This document shows positions 9,137 to 16,461 of a stretch of 64,000 bases of DNA, piece by piece. The stretch lies in assembly GCF_015277775.1 (NCBI RefSeq), contig NZ_CP063849.1:7393501-7457500 (forward strand). The letters run 5' to 3'. Within the stretch, counting starts at the first letter, position 1, and each line of letters opens with the position of its first letter. Below the pieces are notes generated by a model. It saw only the letters and a list, made by a program, of their open reading frames with translations, made no database searches and had not been told where the DNA came from. The DNA comes from Paludibaculum fermentans (GTDB taxonomy: Bacteria; Acidobacteriota; Terriglobia; Bryobacterales; Bryobacteraceae). A program made the translations under genes and the position numbers.

Positions 9137-10444
9137 CTACAGCCAGCTCGCCGGCTGACCCGTCACTGCCAGAACACCCTTCCAGAGAGCCCCTTCCAGG
9201 CCCACCTTCTTCCGGCCATTCGTCGCCATCTCCATCGGCACATGCACCATCCGGTTGTGCACATACCCGATGATCAGCCCGGACCGTCCGGCCATCGCCG
9301 CATGCGCCGCATTCCTCGCCAGCATGTCGCACAGCACCGCATCGTCCGTATTGGCGGCCAGGCCACGGATCGCATAGCTGGGGTCGATGTAACGCACGTT
9401 GATCGTTTGGCCCTGCGCCTTGAAGTGGGCGGTGATCCGGCCTTTGAGGTGAATCCCAATGTCCCCGAACTTCACGTTGCCGGACGCATCCACTTCCAGG
9501 GAATCCTGAGCCAGGATACTCTGCCCCGCGCCCTCGGCCACAACAATCACCGCATGGCGTTTCCGGGCCAATCGTTGTTCCAGCACGGCCAGCAGCCCGC
9601 GCTCGCCCTCCAGCGCGAACTCCTGTTCGGGGATCAGGCAGTAGTTCACCTCACCGCTGGCCAGCGTGGCGCCGGCCGCGATGAAGCCCGAGTCGCGGCC
9701 CATCAGCCGCACCAGGCCCACGCCATTCAGCACCGCGCGCGCCTCGGTGTGCGCAATGTCGATGATGCCGCGGGCACGGTCCACGGCCGTACCGTAGCCG
9801 AAGGTTCGCGAGACGTATTGAATGTCGTTGTCGACCGTCTTCGGCACGCCCACCACAGCCAGCGGGTAGCCCTGTTTCCGCGCCTCCGCGTGCAGCTTCA
9901 ACGCCCCGCGCTGCGTCCCGTCTCCGCCAATCGTGAACAGCATCTGGACACCCAGGTTGCGCAGGTACTCCAGCATGACGGCCGGATCCTCAGGCCCGCG
10001 CGAAGTCCCGATAATCGTTCCGCCGATCTCATGGATGTCGCTGACATCGTCGACATCGAGTTCCATCGGGGGGTAGCCGTGCGCCGGATTCAGGCCGTGA
10101 TAGCCATAACGGATGCCCATCACGCGCTGCACGCCGTAATGGCAGCGCAGGCTCAGCACCAGTGAACGGATCACGTTGTTGAGGCCCGGGCAAAGCCCGC
10201 CGCACGTCACAATGGCCGCGCGCGTCTGCGCCGCGTCGAAGAAGATGGATTCGCGCGGTCCGGCCTTCTCGAACAGCAGATTGCCCTCTCGCTCCTGCTC
10301 CAGGTCGACCGTAATCTGCAGCGGAATGAACTGGCTTTCCTTCACGAAAACATTCGGGTGTTCGGGGTCGGCCTCATGCAGCTTCAGGGGAGAAGGGTGT
10401 ACGGTATCTCCGAGCCGGTCAACGGCTACGATTCGTGGTGTCAT
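9137..10444 (-). CDS. ATP-dependent 6-phosphofructokinase (long, plant/PFP-like type)
   Basis: About 435 aa from ATG 10444; the upstream in-frame extension overlaps the divergent gene's promoter and is not family-like. Phosphorylates fructose-6-phosphate in glycolysis, cytoplasmic. Motifs: TCGGLCPGLNNVIR (nucleotide-binding glycine loop), IGGDGTQRGA, PKTVDNDI with the catalytic Asp pair, RLMGRDSGFIA. The GGDG (not GGDD) sequence is the established marker of ATP rather than pyrophosphate as phosphoryl donor, so I call it ATP-dependent. An N-terminal ~90-residue extension (FVKESQFIPLQ) is typical of the plant-like long PFKs. Divergent from the Gfo/Idh gene with a shared ~58-bp promoter region. 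Confidence 0.92.
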   Translation of the reverse strand: MTPRIVAVDRLGDTVHPSPLKLHEADPEHPNVFVKESQFIPLQITVDLEQEREGNLLFEKAGPRESIFFDAAQTRAAIVTCGGLCPGLNNVIRSLVLSLRCHYGVQRVMGIRYGYHGLNPAHGYPPMELDVDDVSDIHEIGGTIIGTSRGPEDPAVMLEYLRNLGVQMLFTIGGDGTQRGALKLHAEARKQGYPLAVVGVPKTVDNDIQYVSRTFGYGTAVDRARGIIDIAHTEARAVLNGVGLVRLMGRDSGFIAAGATLASGEVNYCLIPEQEFALEGERGLLAVLEQRLARKRHAVIVVAEGAGQSILAQDSLEVDASGNVKFGDIGIHLKGRITAHFKAQGQTINVRYIDPSYAIRGLAANTDDAVLCDMLARNAAHAAMAGRSGLIIGYVHNRMVHVPMEMATNGRKKVGLEGALWKGVLAVTGQPASWL

Positions 10445-10486
10445 CCTATGCGCCAGTCTATCCACTGGAGGACGGGCCCGCCACGA

Positions 10487-10492
10487 TAGAAT
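10487..10492 (+). promoter_or_regulatory. -10 element for the Gfo/Idh gene
   Basis: TAGAAT (5 of 6 to TATAAT) ends 10 nt before the ATG at 10503, predicting a leader of only about 4 nt. No Shine-Dalgarno is present, which fits a nearly leaderless transcript. Confidence 0.45.
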
Positions 10493-10502
10493 CGTCGTCG
10501 CC

Positions 10503-11525
10503 ATGACCTCACTCACCCGCCGGACCTTTCTCGCCGCCGCTCCGGCCCTGGCTCAGCCGCCGGCCCGCAAGATCAGCATCGCCTTCCTGGGCGCCGCGCA
10601 CTCTCACGCGGAAGGAAAAATCGCCGTTGTACGGGCCAATCCGGCCTTTTCCCTGGCCGGCATTGTCGAAGACGACCCGAAGTTCCGGGCTCGCTACGAG
10701 GCTGCGGGGCTGCCCCTGATCACGCGGGAAAAAGCGCTGACTGATTCCGCCATCGAAGTGATCGTGGTGGAGTCCGAGGTCAAGCGTCATGCCAGGGACG
10801 GCTTCGCGGCCCTGAACGCCGGCAAGCACGTCCATCTCGAAAAGCCGCCCGCCGACAACATGACCGAGACCCGTACGGTGATCGAGGCCGCACGCCGGAA
10901 ACAACGGCTGCTGCAGCTCGGCTACATGTGGCGGCATCATCCGGGCATGAACCTGATGCTCGACGCCGCCCGCCAGGGCTGGCTCGGCGACATCTATCTC
11001 ATCAAGGGCATGATGAACACACTCATCACCGCGGAGCAGCGGCCCGAGTGGAACCTGTTCCCGGGCGGGCAGATGTTCGAACAGGGCTGCCATCTCTTCG
11101 ACCCCATCACCCGCCTGCTGGGCAAACCCGCGAAGATCAGCTCCGTCCTGAAGACCAGCGGGGATTTCAAGGACACCCTGAAAGACAACACTGTGGCCGT
11201 CCTGGAGTATCCACGCGCCGTCGCCGTCATCACGACCGCCGTCCTTCAACCCACGGCGAACCCCTACCGCTGCCTGGAGATCTTCGGGACTAACGGCACG
11301 GCGGTCCTGCGCCCCATTGAACAACCTGTGCTTGAGATCGACCTGGCCAAGCCCGCCGGGCCCTACAAAGCCGGCCGCCAGAAGGTGGATTTGCCGCCCT
11401 TCCGCCGCTATGAAGGCGACTTCGCCGAATTAGCCCGCTGCATCACGGAGCACAAGCCGCTATCCGTGACGCTGGAACAGGAGTTCATCCTGCAGCAGGT
11501 GCTGCTCGAAGCTTCACACATGTAA
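10503..11525 (+). CDS. Gfo/Idh/MocA family oxidoreductase, Tat-exported
   Basis: 340 aa from ATG 10503; the frame is open far upstream, but that part overlaps the antisense phosphofructokinase. The N-terminus is a short twin-arginine-type signal (TRRTFLAAAPALAQ). The NAD(P)-binding Rossmann part starts at KISIAFLGAAHSHAEGK, and HVHLEKPPADN holds the EKP motif with the conserved lysine of the family. A C-terminal alpha/beta domain follows. Such proteins oxidise or epimerise sugars and cyclitols; the substrate is unknown. The FAH-like gene follows after 17 bases, so they may share a function in sugar-acid or aromatic metabolism. Confidence 0.85.
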   Translation: MTSLTRRTFLAAAPALAQPPARKISIAFLGAAHSHAEGKIAVVRANPAFSLAGIVEDDPKFRARYEAAGLPLITREKALTDSAIEVIVVESEVKRHARDGFAALNAGKHVHLEKPPADNMTETRTVIEAARRKQRLLQLGYMWRHHPGMNLMLDAARQGWLGDIYLIKGMMNTLITAEQRPEWNLFPGGQMFEQGCHLFDPITRLLGKPAKISSVLKTSGDFKDTLKDNTVAVLEYPRAVAVITTAVLQPTANPYRCLEIFGTNGTAVLRPIEQPVLEIDLAKPAGPYKAGRQKVDLPPFRRYEGDFAELARCITEHKPLSVTLEQEFILQQVLLEASHM

Positions 11526-11529
11526 AGGA

Positions 11530-11535
11530 TACAAT
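11530..11535 (+). promoter_or_regulatory. -10 element for the FAH-family gene
   Basis: TACAAT (5 of 6) ends seven nt before the ATG at 11543, so the predicted transcription start coincides with the start codon. The gene could therefore be transcribed independently of the upstream gene as a leaderless mRNA. Confidence 0.45.
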
Positions 11536-11542
11536 CAGGCCC

Positions 11543-12376
11543 ATGGCACGCATCACCCGTCGTACGCTCCTGGCCGCGGCGCCCGTCCTGGCTTCGGCCG
11601 CACCGGCACCCACCGGCGTCACGCAGTTTGTGCGTTACCTGCGAGGGTCCGAACCCACCCACGGCATCGTCGAAGGCGACCTCATCCGGCGCATCACCGG
11701 AGACCTGTTCGGCTCGTTCAAGACAACCAAGGAGACGGTGAAGTTCAGCACCCAGAAGCTGCTCTATCCCGTGCAGCCGTCCAAGGTGCTGGCCGTCGGG
11801 TTGAACTACAAGTCGCACATCGGCACCCGAACGCCGCCCGTGAATCCGGAGATCTTCTACAAGCCCATCACCTGCCTGCAGCATCCGGGCGCGGACATCG
11901 TCATTCCCAAAGACTCGAAGAACACCCACTACGAAGGCGAACTCGTCATCGTCATCGGCAAACACATCCGCAACGCATCAGCGGCCGATGCCAAGGACGC
12001 CATCTTCGGTGTCACCTGCGGCAACGACGTCAGCGAGCGCGACTGGCAGAACGGCGCGCAAAAAGACCTGCAGTGGTGGCGCGCCAAAGGCGCCGATACC
12101 TTCGGGCCCTTGGGGCCCGGCATCGTGCGCGGACTCGACTACGCCAACCTGGATCTCTCCACCAAGCTGAACGGTAAAGTGGTGCAGCACTCCAATACGT
12201 CCGACCTGCTGTTCGACTGCCCCACCATCGTCAGTTTCATCAGCCGCTATGTCACGCTGCTGCCCGGCGATTTGATCTATACCGGCACGCCGGGCTCCAC
12301 CCAACGGATGAGCCCGGGCGACACAGTGGAAGTGGAGATCTCCGGCATCGGGACGCTCTTCAACCGCGTGGTCTAG
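11543..12376 (+). CDS. Fumarylacetoacetate hydrolase family protein, predicted exported
   Basis: 277 aa with an N-terminal twin-arginine-like signal ([18 protein letters not shown]). The FAH fold is clear: [44 protein letters not shown] (metal-binding Glu residues), [10 protein letters not shown], and a C-terminal [12 protein letters not shown]. Family members cleave C-C bonds in beta-diketo acids or tautomerise/decarboxylate related compounds with a divalent metal. Export is unusual for the family but recurs in acidobacterial genomes next to exported dehydrogenases. The exact reaction is not inferable. Its stop TAG and the convergent stop of the next gene share the palindrome CTAG (12373-12376). 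Confidence 0.85.
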   Translation: MARITRRTLLAAAPVLASAAPAPTGVTQFVRYLRGSEPTHGIVEGDLIRRITGDLFGSFKTTKETVKFSTQKLLYPVQPSKVLAVGLNYKSHIGTRTPPVNPEIFYKPITCLQHPGADIVIPKDSKNTHYEGELVIVIGKHIRNASAADAKDAIFGVTCGNDVSERDWQNGAQKDLQWWRAKGADTFGPLGPGIVRGLDYANLDLSTKLNGKVVQHSNTSDLLFDCPTIVSFISRYVTLLPGDLIYTGTPGSTQRMSPGDTVEVEISGIGTLFNRVV

Positions 12377-12765
12377 AGGATCCGGCGCTCCGTCTCGTCG
12401 ATGGCGGCGTCGTTGATACTCGCCAGCCGGCGGCGCATCAGCCCGTCGTCGTTGAACTCCCACAACTCCACGCCATACGACCGGTACCACTGCCCGGCCG
12501 CGTCGTGCCATTCATACTCGAAGCTCACCGCGATGCGATTCCCGCGGAAGCCCCATAGCGTCTTCTTGAGCTTGTAGTCGAGTTCCCGCGTCCACTTCTG
12601 GCGGAGGAACTCGACGATCTCCGCGCGGCCCTTCACGAAGGTGGTCCGATTGCGCCACTCCGAATCTTCCGAGTAACCCCGCGCCACCCGCTCCGGATCG
12701 CGCGAGTTCCAGGCGTCCTCGGCAAACTGGACGCGATTCAGTGCCGTTTCCAGTGTGAATTCCAT
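12373..12765 (-). CDS. DUF1348 / SnoaL-like NTF2-fold protein
   Basis: 130 aa from ATG 12765. The sequence ([59 protein letters not shown]) matches the DUF1348 family of small NTF2-fold proteins almost end to end. Function is unknown; family members often accompany redox or detoxification genes. The start lies two bases after the stop of the AhpD-like gene, so the pair is translationally coupled; an alternative start at 12795 would overlap that gene by ~28 bases. Confidence 0.85.
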   Translation of the reverse strand: MEFTLETALNRVQFAEDAWNSRDPERVARGYSEDSEWRNRTTFVKGRAEIVEFLRQKWTRELDYKLKKTLWGFRGNRIAVSFEYEWHDAAGQWYRSYGVELWEFNDDGLMRRRLASINDAAIDETERRIL

Positions 12766-12767
12766 GG

Positions 12768-13304
12768 CTATTGCTCCAGGGAGACCAGCGGCCAATCGAG
12801 TTTGGTCTGGGCCACGTTGTTGAAGTAGTTGGTGAAGATCATCAGCGCCACATTGGCGACGATCTCGGCGATCTCCTCATCCCCATACCCCGCTTCACGG
12901 ATGTCCGTAAAGGCGCCATCGGTTACCCTCCCCCTCTCCGCCACAATGGCCAGTGCGAAGTCGAGGGCGGCTTGGGCTTTGGGATCGACGGACTGACCCT
13001 TGCGTGCGGCCGCCAACTCCTCGGGCGGCAGGCCGCGCAGCTTGCCCATGGTGGTGTGGGCAGACAGGCAGTACTCACAGCCGTTCGCCTGGGAAACCGC
13101 GATGGCGATCTGCTCGCGCAGCTCCGGTTTCAGGGTGCCTCCTGCAAGAGCGCCGGAAAGGCTCAGTGCGCCGCTCAGGACGGCGGGCGACTGCGCCATC
13201 ACCTTCATCATGTTGGGAACTCGCCCCAACTGGGCTTTGACGCCGTCGAGAAGCTCTTTGGCCTTACCGGCCGTGGTGGGGTCTACTGCGCTGATTCGTG
13301 ACAT
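12768..13304 (-). CDS. Carboxymuconolactone decarboxylase / AhpD-like protein
   Basis: 178 aa. The AhpD-type core carries the redox pair Cys76 and Cys79 with His83 (GCEYCLSAH), preceded by [15 protein letters not shown]. These proteins act as thiol peroxidases or peroxidase partners in the cytoplasm; with the CxxC and His present the redox site is intact. GAAGAGG precedes the ATG at good spacing. First gene of a two-gene operon with the DUF1348 protein, divergent from the GAF-AAA+ regulator, which might control it. Confidence 0.88.
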   Translation of the reverse strand: MSRISAVDPTTAGKAKELLDGVKAQLGRVPNMMKVMAQSPAVLSGALSLSGALAGGTLKPELREQIAIAVSQANGCEYCLSAHTTMGKLRGLPPEELAAARKGQSVDPKAQAALDFALAIVAERGRVTDGAFTDIREAGYGDEEIAEIVANVALMIFTNYFNNVAQTKLDWPLVSLEQ

Positions 13305-13374
13305 GCCCTCTTCAAAGCAACCCGGTAGCCAATCTGGATGTTATTGAATATAAAGGGCCTTGCAGATTGCCTGG

Positions 13375-13405
13375 ATCATGAAAATTCAAGAATCATGAAA
13401 ATTCA
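13375..13405. promoter_or_regulatory. Tandem operator-like repeats
   Basis: ATCATGAAAATTCA occurs twice, at 13375-13388 and 13392-13405, with a 17-bp period. Each unit contains the inverted half-sites TGAA-AA-TTCA. The pair lies in the divergent region between the AhpD-like gene and the AAA+ regulator, where a binding site for that regulator is expected. The assignment to that protein is inference. Confidence 0.45.
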
Positions 13406-13439
13406 TGGGTCGGTTGTGAAGTTTCAGCATCCATTGCCC

Positions 13440-15032
13440 ATGGACATCACCATGCTGCCGTCGATCATCCTGGCCATCGCCGAGCAGCGCTCCCTGGATG
13501 CCGTCCTCGACTCCATCATCCAGGCCATCGTCCAGCAGCCCGAAGTGGGCCTGGCCCGCATCTGGTTAAAGGAGAATGGCTTCTCCTGTCCTGCCTGCGA
13601 CGGAACACCAGAGGTCGCCCTGCACCTGCGAGCCAGCGGCGGCACTCCGCTGGAGGCTGGCGTCGATTGGCATTACACGACCGGCCGCTTCCACACCGTG
13701 CCGCTGGACTCAAAACTGAAGATCGCCCAGATCGCCGGAACAGGCCGCGGCGTGCGCATCGACGATCTGGCGGCCGACTCGCAGTGGGTGGGCGAGCCCG
13801 ATTGGATCCGCCGCGAGCAACTCGTCAGCTTTGCCGCTCACCCCATGGTCTTTCACGGCGAAGTCCTGGGCGTTCTGGCCGTGTTCCGGCGCGTCATTGC
13901 GGATGACGCCTGCTGGGAGTGGCTGCGTGTTCTGGCCGATGCCGCGGCCGTCGCCGTGGCCAATGCCCGCGCCTTTGAAGCGGCGGAGAAACTCCAGAAG
14001 GAACTCCAGTTGGAGCGCGACTACCTCCGCGAAGAGGTCCGCGAAGTGGGTTCGTTCGGCGAAATCCTGGGCAACAGCGCGGCGCTCCAACGGGTCCTGC
14101 GCCAGGTGGAAATGGTGGCGGCGACCGAGGCGACAGTGCTCATCCTGGGCGAAAGCGGCACGGGCAAGGAACTCGTCGCCCGGGCCATCCACCAGCGCAG
14201 CGCCCGCGCCCGCAAACCCCTGGTCAAAGTGAACTGCGGCTCCATCCCGCACGAGCTCTTCGAAAGCGAGTTCTTCGGACACGTGCGCGGCGCATTCACC
14301 AGCGCCGTCAGCGATCGCCTGGGCCGCTTCCAGTTGGCCGACGGCGGCACGCTCTTCCTCGACGAGGCCGGAGAGATCCCCATGGACCTGCAGGCCAAGC
14401 TGCTGCGGGTCCTCCAGGAAGGCGAGTTCGAACGGGTCGGCGAGAACGTCACACGAAAAGTGGATGTCCGCGTGGTGGCCGCCACCAATCGCGACCTCAA
14501 AGAGGAGGTGGCGAAGGGCCGCTTCCGGCTGGATCTTTACTACCGCCTGGCCGTCTTCCCGCTCGAGATGCCGCCACTGCGGGATCGCCGGGAAGACATC
14601 CCGGAACTGGCCGCCCAGTTTGTCCGCCACGCCGCCGCACGCTTCCACGTGGCCGAACCACGCCTCAGTCACAGGGAGCTGCAGCGGGCCATGCGCTACG
14701 ACTGGCCGGGCAACATCCGCGAACTCCAGAACGCCGTCGATCGCGCGGTCATCCTGGCCCGCGATGGCCGGCTCGAACTGGATCTGCCCGATGGACCCGC
14801 GGCCGAGCCGGCGAGGATCCCTCTCGAACTGGCCGACGTCGTGCCGGAGCCGCGTTGGCGCGAAATGGAGAAGGCGAACCTCACCGCCGCCCTGAGGCGC
14901 ACCAATTTCCGGGTTTCCGGTCCGGGCGGCGCGGCTGAACTGCTGGAACTGCATCCGGCCACCCTCAGCTCGCGCATGAAGGCGCTGGGGATCCGCCGCC
15001 AGCCGGATCGGTCTCCGAACCCTGGTTTGTGA
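13440..15032 (+). CDS. GAF-AAA+-Fis transcriptional regulator (bacterial enhancer-binding protein type)
   Basis: About 530 aa from ATG 13440; an in-frame ATG at 13338 would place the operator-like repeats inside the gene. N-terminal GAF sensor (~15-180; LARIWLKENGFSCPAC, FHGEVLGVLAVFRR), a short coiled region, the sigma-54-interaction AAA+ domain (~210-440) with Walker A GESGTGKE (from residue 237), Walker B GGTLFLDEAGEIP (Asp308-Glu309) and the arginine-rich PPLRDRREDI, then a Fis-type helix-turn-helix (LTAALRRTNFRVSGPGGAAE). FhlA/NorR-like architecture. The surface loop reads GAFTSA (284-289) rather than GAFTGA, so activation of sigma-54 polymerase may be altered. The ligand is unknown. Confidence 0.88.
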   Translation: MDITMLPSIILAIAEQRSLDAVLDSIIQAIVQQPEVGLARIWLKENGFSCPACDGTPEVALHLRASGGTPLEAGVDWHYTTGRFHTVPLDSKLKIAQIAGTGRGVRIDDLAADSQWVGEPDWIRREQLVSFAAHPMVFHGEVLGVLAVFRRVIADDACWEWLRVLADAAAVAVANARAFEAAEKLQKELQLERDYLREEVREVGSFGEILGNSAALQRVLRQVEMVAATEATVLILGESGTGKELVARAIHQRSARARKPLVKVNCGSIPHELFESEFFGHVRGAFTSAVSDRLGRFQLADGGTLFLDEAGEIPMDLQAKLLRVLQEGEFERVGENVTRKVDVRVVAATNRDLKEEVAKGRFRLDLYYRLAVFPLEMPPLRDRREDIPELAAQFVRHAAARFHVAEPRLSHRELQRAMRYDWPGNIRELQNAVDRAVILARDGRLELDLPDGPAAEPARIPLELADVVPEPRWREMEKANLTAALRRTNFRVSGPGGAAELLELHPATLSSRMKALGIRRQPDRSPNPGL

Positions 15033-15045
15033 TACATTCGCACCT

Positions 15046-15086
15046 TGCGCGCGTCTGGCCTGTCCCCAGCGCGCAGGCCGCCTTTT
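15046..15086 (+). promoter_or_regulatory. Two mutually exclusive hairpins before the sugar transporter
   Basis: TGCGCGC (15046-15052) pairs with GCGCGCA (15069-15075), while GGCCTG (15057-15062) pairs with CAGGCC (15074-15079). The stems share bases, so only one can form at a time, and TTTT (15083-15086) directly precedes the transporter ATG. It may be a terminator for the regulator gene or an attenuator; it may also be chance in GC-rich DNA. Confidence 0.35.
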
Positions 15087-16415
15087 ATGAAGCTCAACTC
15101 CTATCTGTTGAAGGCCACCATCGTGGCCGCCCTGGGTGGGCTGCTCTTCGGATTCGATACCGCCGTCATCGCCGGGGCTACCCATGCCCTGACGGCCGTT
15201 TACGCCCTCACCCCCAGCCTGCTCGGCTTTACCGTCGCCTCCGCTCTCTACGGCACCATCCTCGGCTCCATCTTCGCGGGCATCCCCGGTGACAAATACG
15301 GCCGCCGCGCCAGCCTGCGCGTGCTGGCCGTCTTCTACCTCGTCTCCGCGCTTGGCTGCGCCTTTGCCTGGGATTGGTACTCCTTCGTCACCGCCCGCTT
15401 CCTGGGAGGCCTGGCCATCGGCGGATCCTCGGTCCTCGGGCCCATGTATATCGCCGAAATCGCGCCCGCCCGTTGGCGCGGCCGCCTGGTCGGCATGTTC
15501 CAGTTCAATATCGTCTTCGGCATCCTGCTCGCTTACCTCTCCAACTTCCTGGTGGGCCTCGCCGGCTTCGGAGACTCCGAATGGCGCTGGAAGCTGGGTG
15601 TCGCCGCGATCCCCGCCGCCTTCTTCCTGGTGATGCTCTTCACCATTCCCGAGAGCCCCCGCTGGCTCGTCAAAATGCGCCGTGCGCCCGAGGCCAGCGA
15701 AGTGCTTCGTCTCAGCGGCGAGCCGGACTACAAGCAGGAACTCAGCGACATCGTCACCTCCATCGACGCCGACCACGGCCGTGCCAACGAGCCGCTGTTC
15801 TCCTGGAAATACCGCTTCCCCATCTTCCTTGCCGTCACCATCGGCATGTTCAACCAGTTGAGCGGCATCAACGCCATCCTCTACTACCTGAACGACATCT
15901 TCGCCCAGGCCGGCTTCTCCAAGGTCTCCGGCGACCTGCAGGCCGTCGCCATCGGCGCGACCAACCTGCTCGCCACCATGCTGGCGATGACGGTCATCGA
16001 CAAGATCGGCCGCAAAACCATGTTGCTGGTCGGGTCCGTCGGCACCGCTATCTGCCTCGCCGGCGTCTCGTGGATCTTCGCCTCGCACGCCAACCAGCAT
16101 CTGCTCGTCTGGCTTCTGGTCGGCTTCATCGCTTTCTTCGCCTTCTCGCAGGGCGCGGTCATTTGGGTCTACCTCAGCGAGGTCTTCCCCAATCGTGTCC
16201 GTGCCAAAGGCCAGTCGCTGGGCAGCTTTACTCACTGGGCCGCGAATGCCGTTATTTCGGGCATCTTCCCGGTGATCGCTGCGACCTCCGGCGCCGCGCC
16301 CTTCGTCTTCTTCGCTGTCATGATGGCTGTCCAGTTCTTCGTGGTGCTGCTGTGGTACCCCGAGACCAAGGGCCATTCGCTGGAAGCGATGCAGAAACGC
16401 CTGGGTATCGAATAG
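15087..16415 (+). CDS. MFS sugar transporter (sugar porter family)
   Basis: About 442 aa from ATG 15087, with the twelve-helix pattern of the sugar porter family. Motifs: GGLLFGFDTAVIAGA in helix 1, GDKYGRR (68-74) in the loop between helices 2 and 3, RFLGGLAIGGSSVLGPMYIAE, PESPRWLV before the central loop, QLSGINAILYY in helix 7 and PETKGHSLE at the C-terminus. These define proton-coupled or facilitative uptake of monosaccharides across the inner membrane. Substrate is not predictable, but the adjacent GH2/GH127/GH95 block makes galactose, arabinose or fucose plausible. It follows the regulator by 54 bases. Confidence 0.93.
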   Translation: MKLNSYLLKATIVAALGGLLFGFDTAVIAGATHALTAVYALTPSLLGFTVASALYGTILGSIFAGIPGDKYGRRASLRVLAVFYLVSALGCAFAWDWYSFVTARFLGGLAIGGSSVLGPMYIAEIAPARWRGRLVGMFQFNIVFGILLAYLSNFLVGLAGFGDSEWRWKLGVAAIPAAFFLVMLFTIPESPRWLVKMRRAPEASEVLRLSGEPDYKQELSDIVTSIDADHGRANEPLFSWKYRFPIFLAVTIGMFNQLSGINAILYYLNDIFAQAGFSKVSGDLQAVAIGATNLLATMLAMTVIDKIGRKTMLLVGSVGTAICLAGVSWIFASHANQHLLVWLLVGFIAFFAFSQGAVIWVYLSEVFPNRVRAKGQSLGSFTHWAANAVISGIFPVIAATSGAAPFVFFAVMMAVQFFVVLLWYPETKGHSLEAMQKRLGIE

Positions 16416-16446
16416 TCAAGATCGTGGCGGCCGGCGGAGTTTCGGA

Positions 16447-16452
16447 TATAGT
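16447..16452 (+). promoter_or_regulatory. -10 element for the GH2 gene
   Basis: TATAGT (5 of 6) ends nine nt before the ATG at 16462, predicting a leader of about three nt. No convincing -35 element is visible. Confidence 0.4.
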
Positions 16453-16461
16453 GGTCCGTGA

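Noticed and set aside
12373-12376. Shared palindromic CTAG at two convergent stops
   Set aside because: Reflects compact gene spacing; no functional signal is implied.
13710-16376. Long open frame on the minus strand opposite the regulator and the MFS transporter (888 codons)
   Set aside because: Its translation is low-complexity and rich in Gly, Asp, Glu, Gln, typical of the antisense of GC-rich genes; both sense genes have strong family matches.
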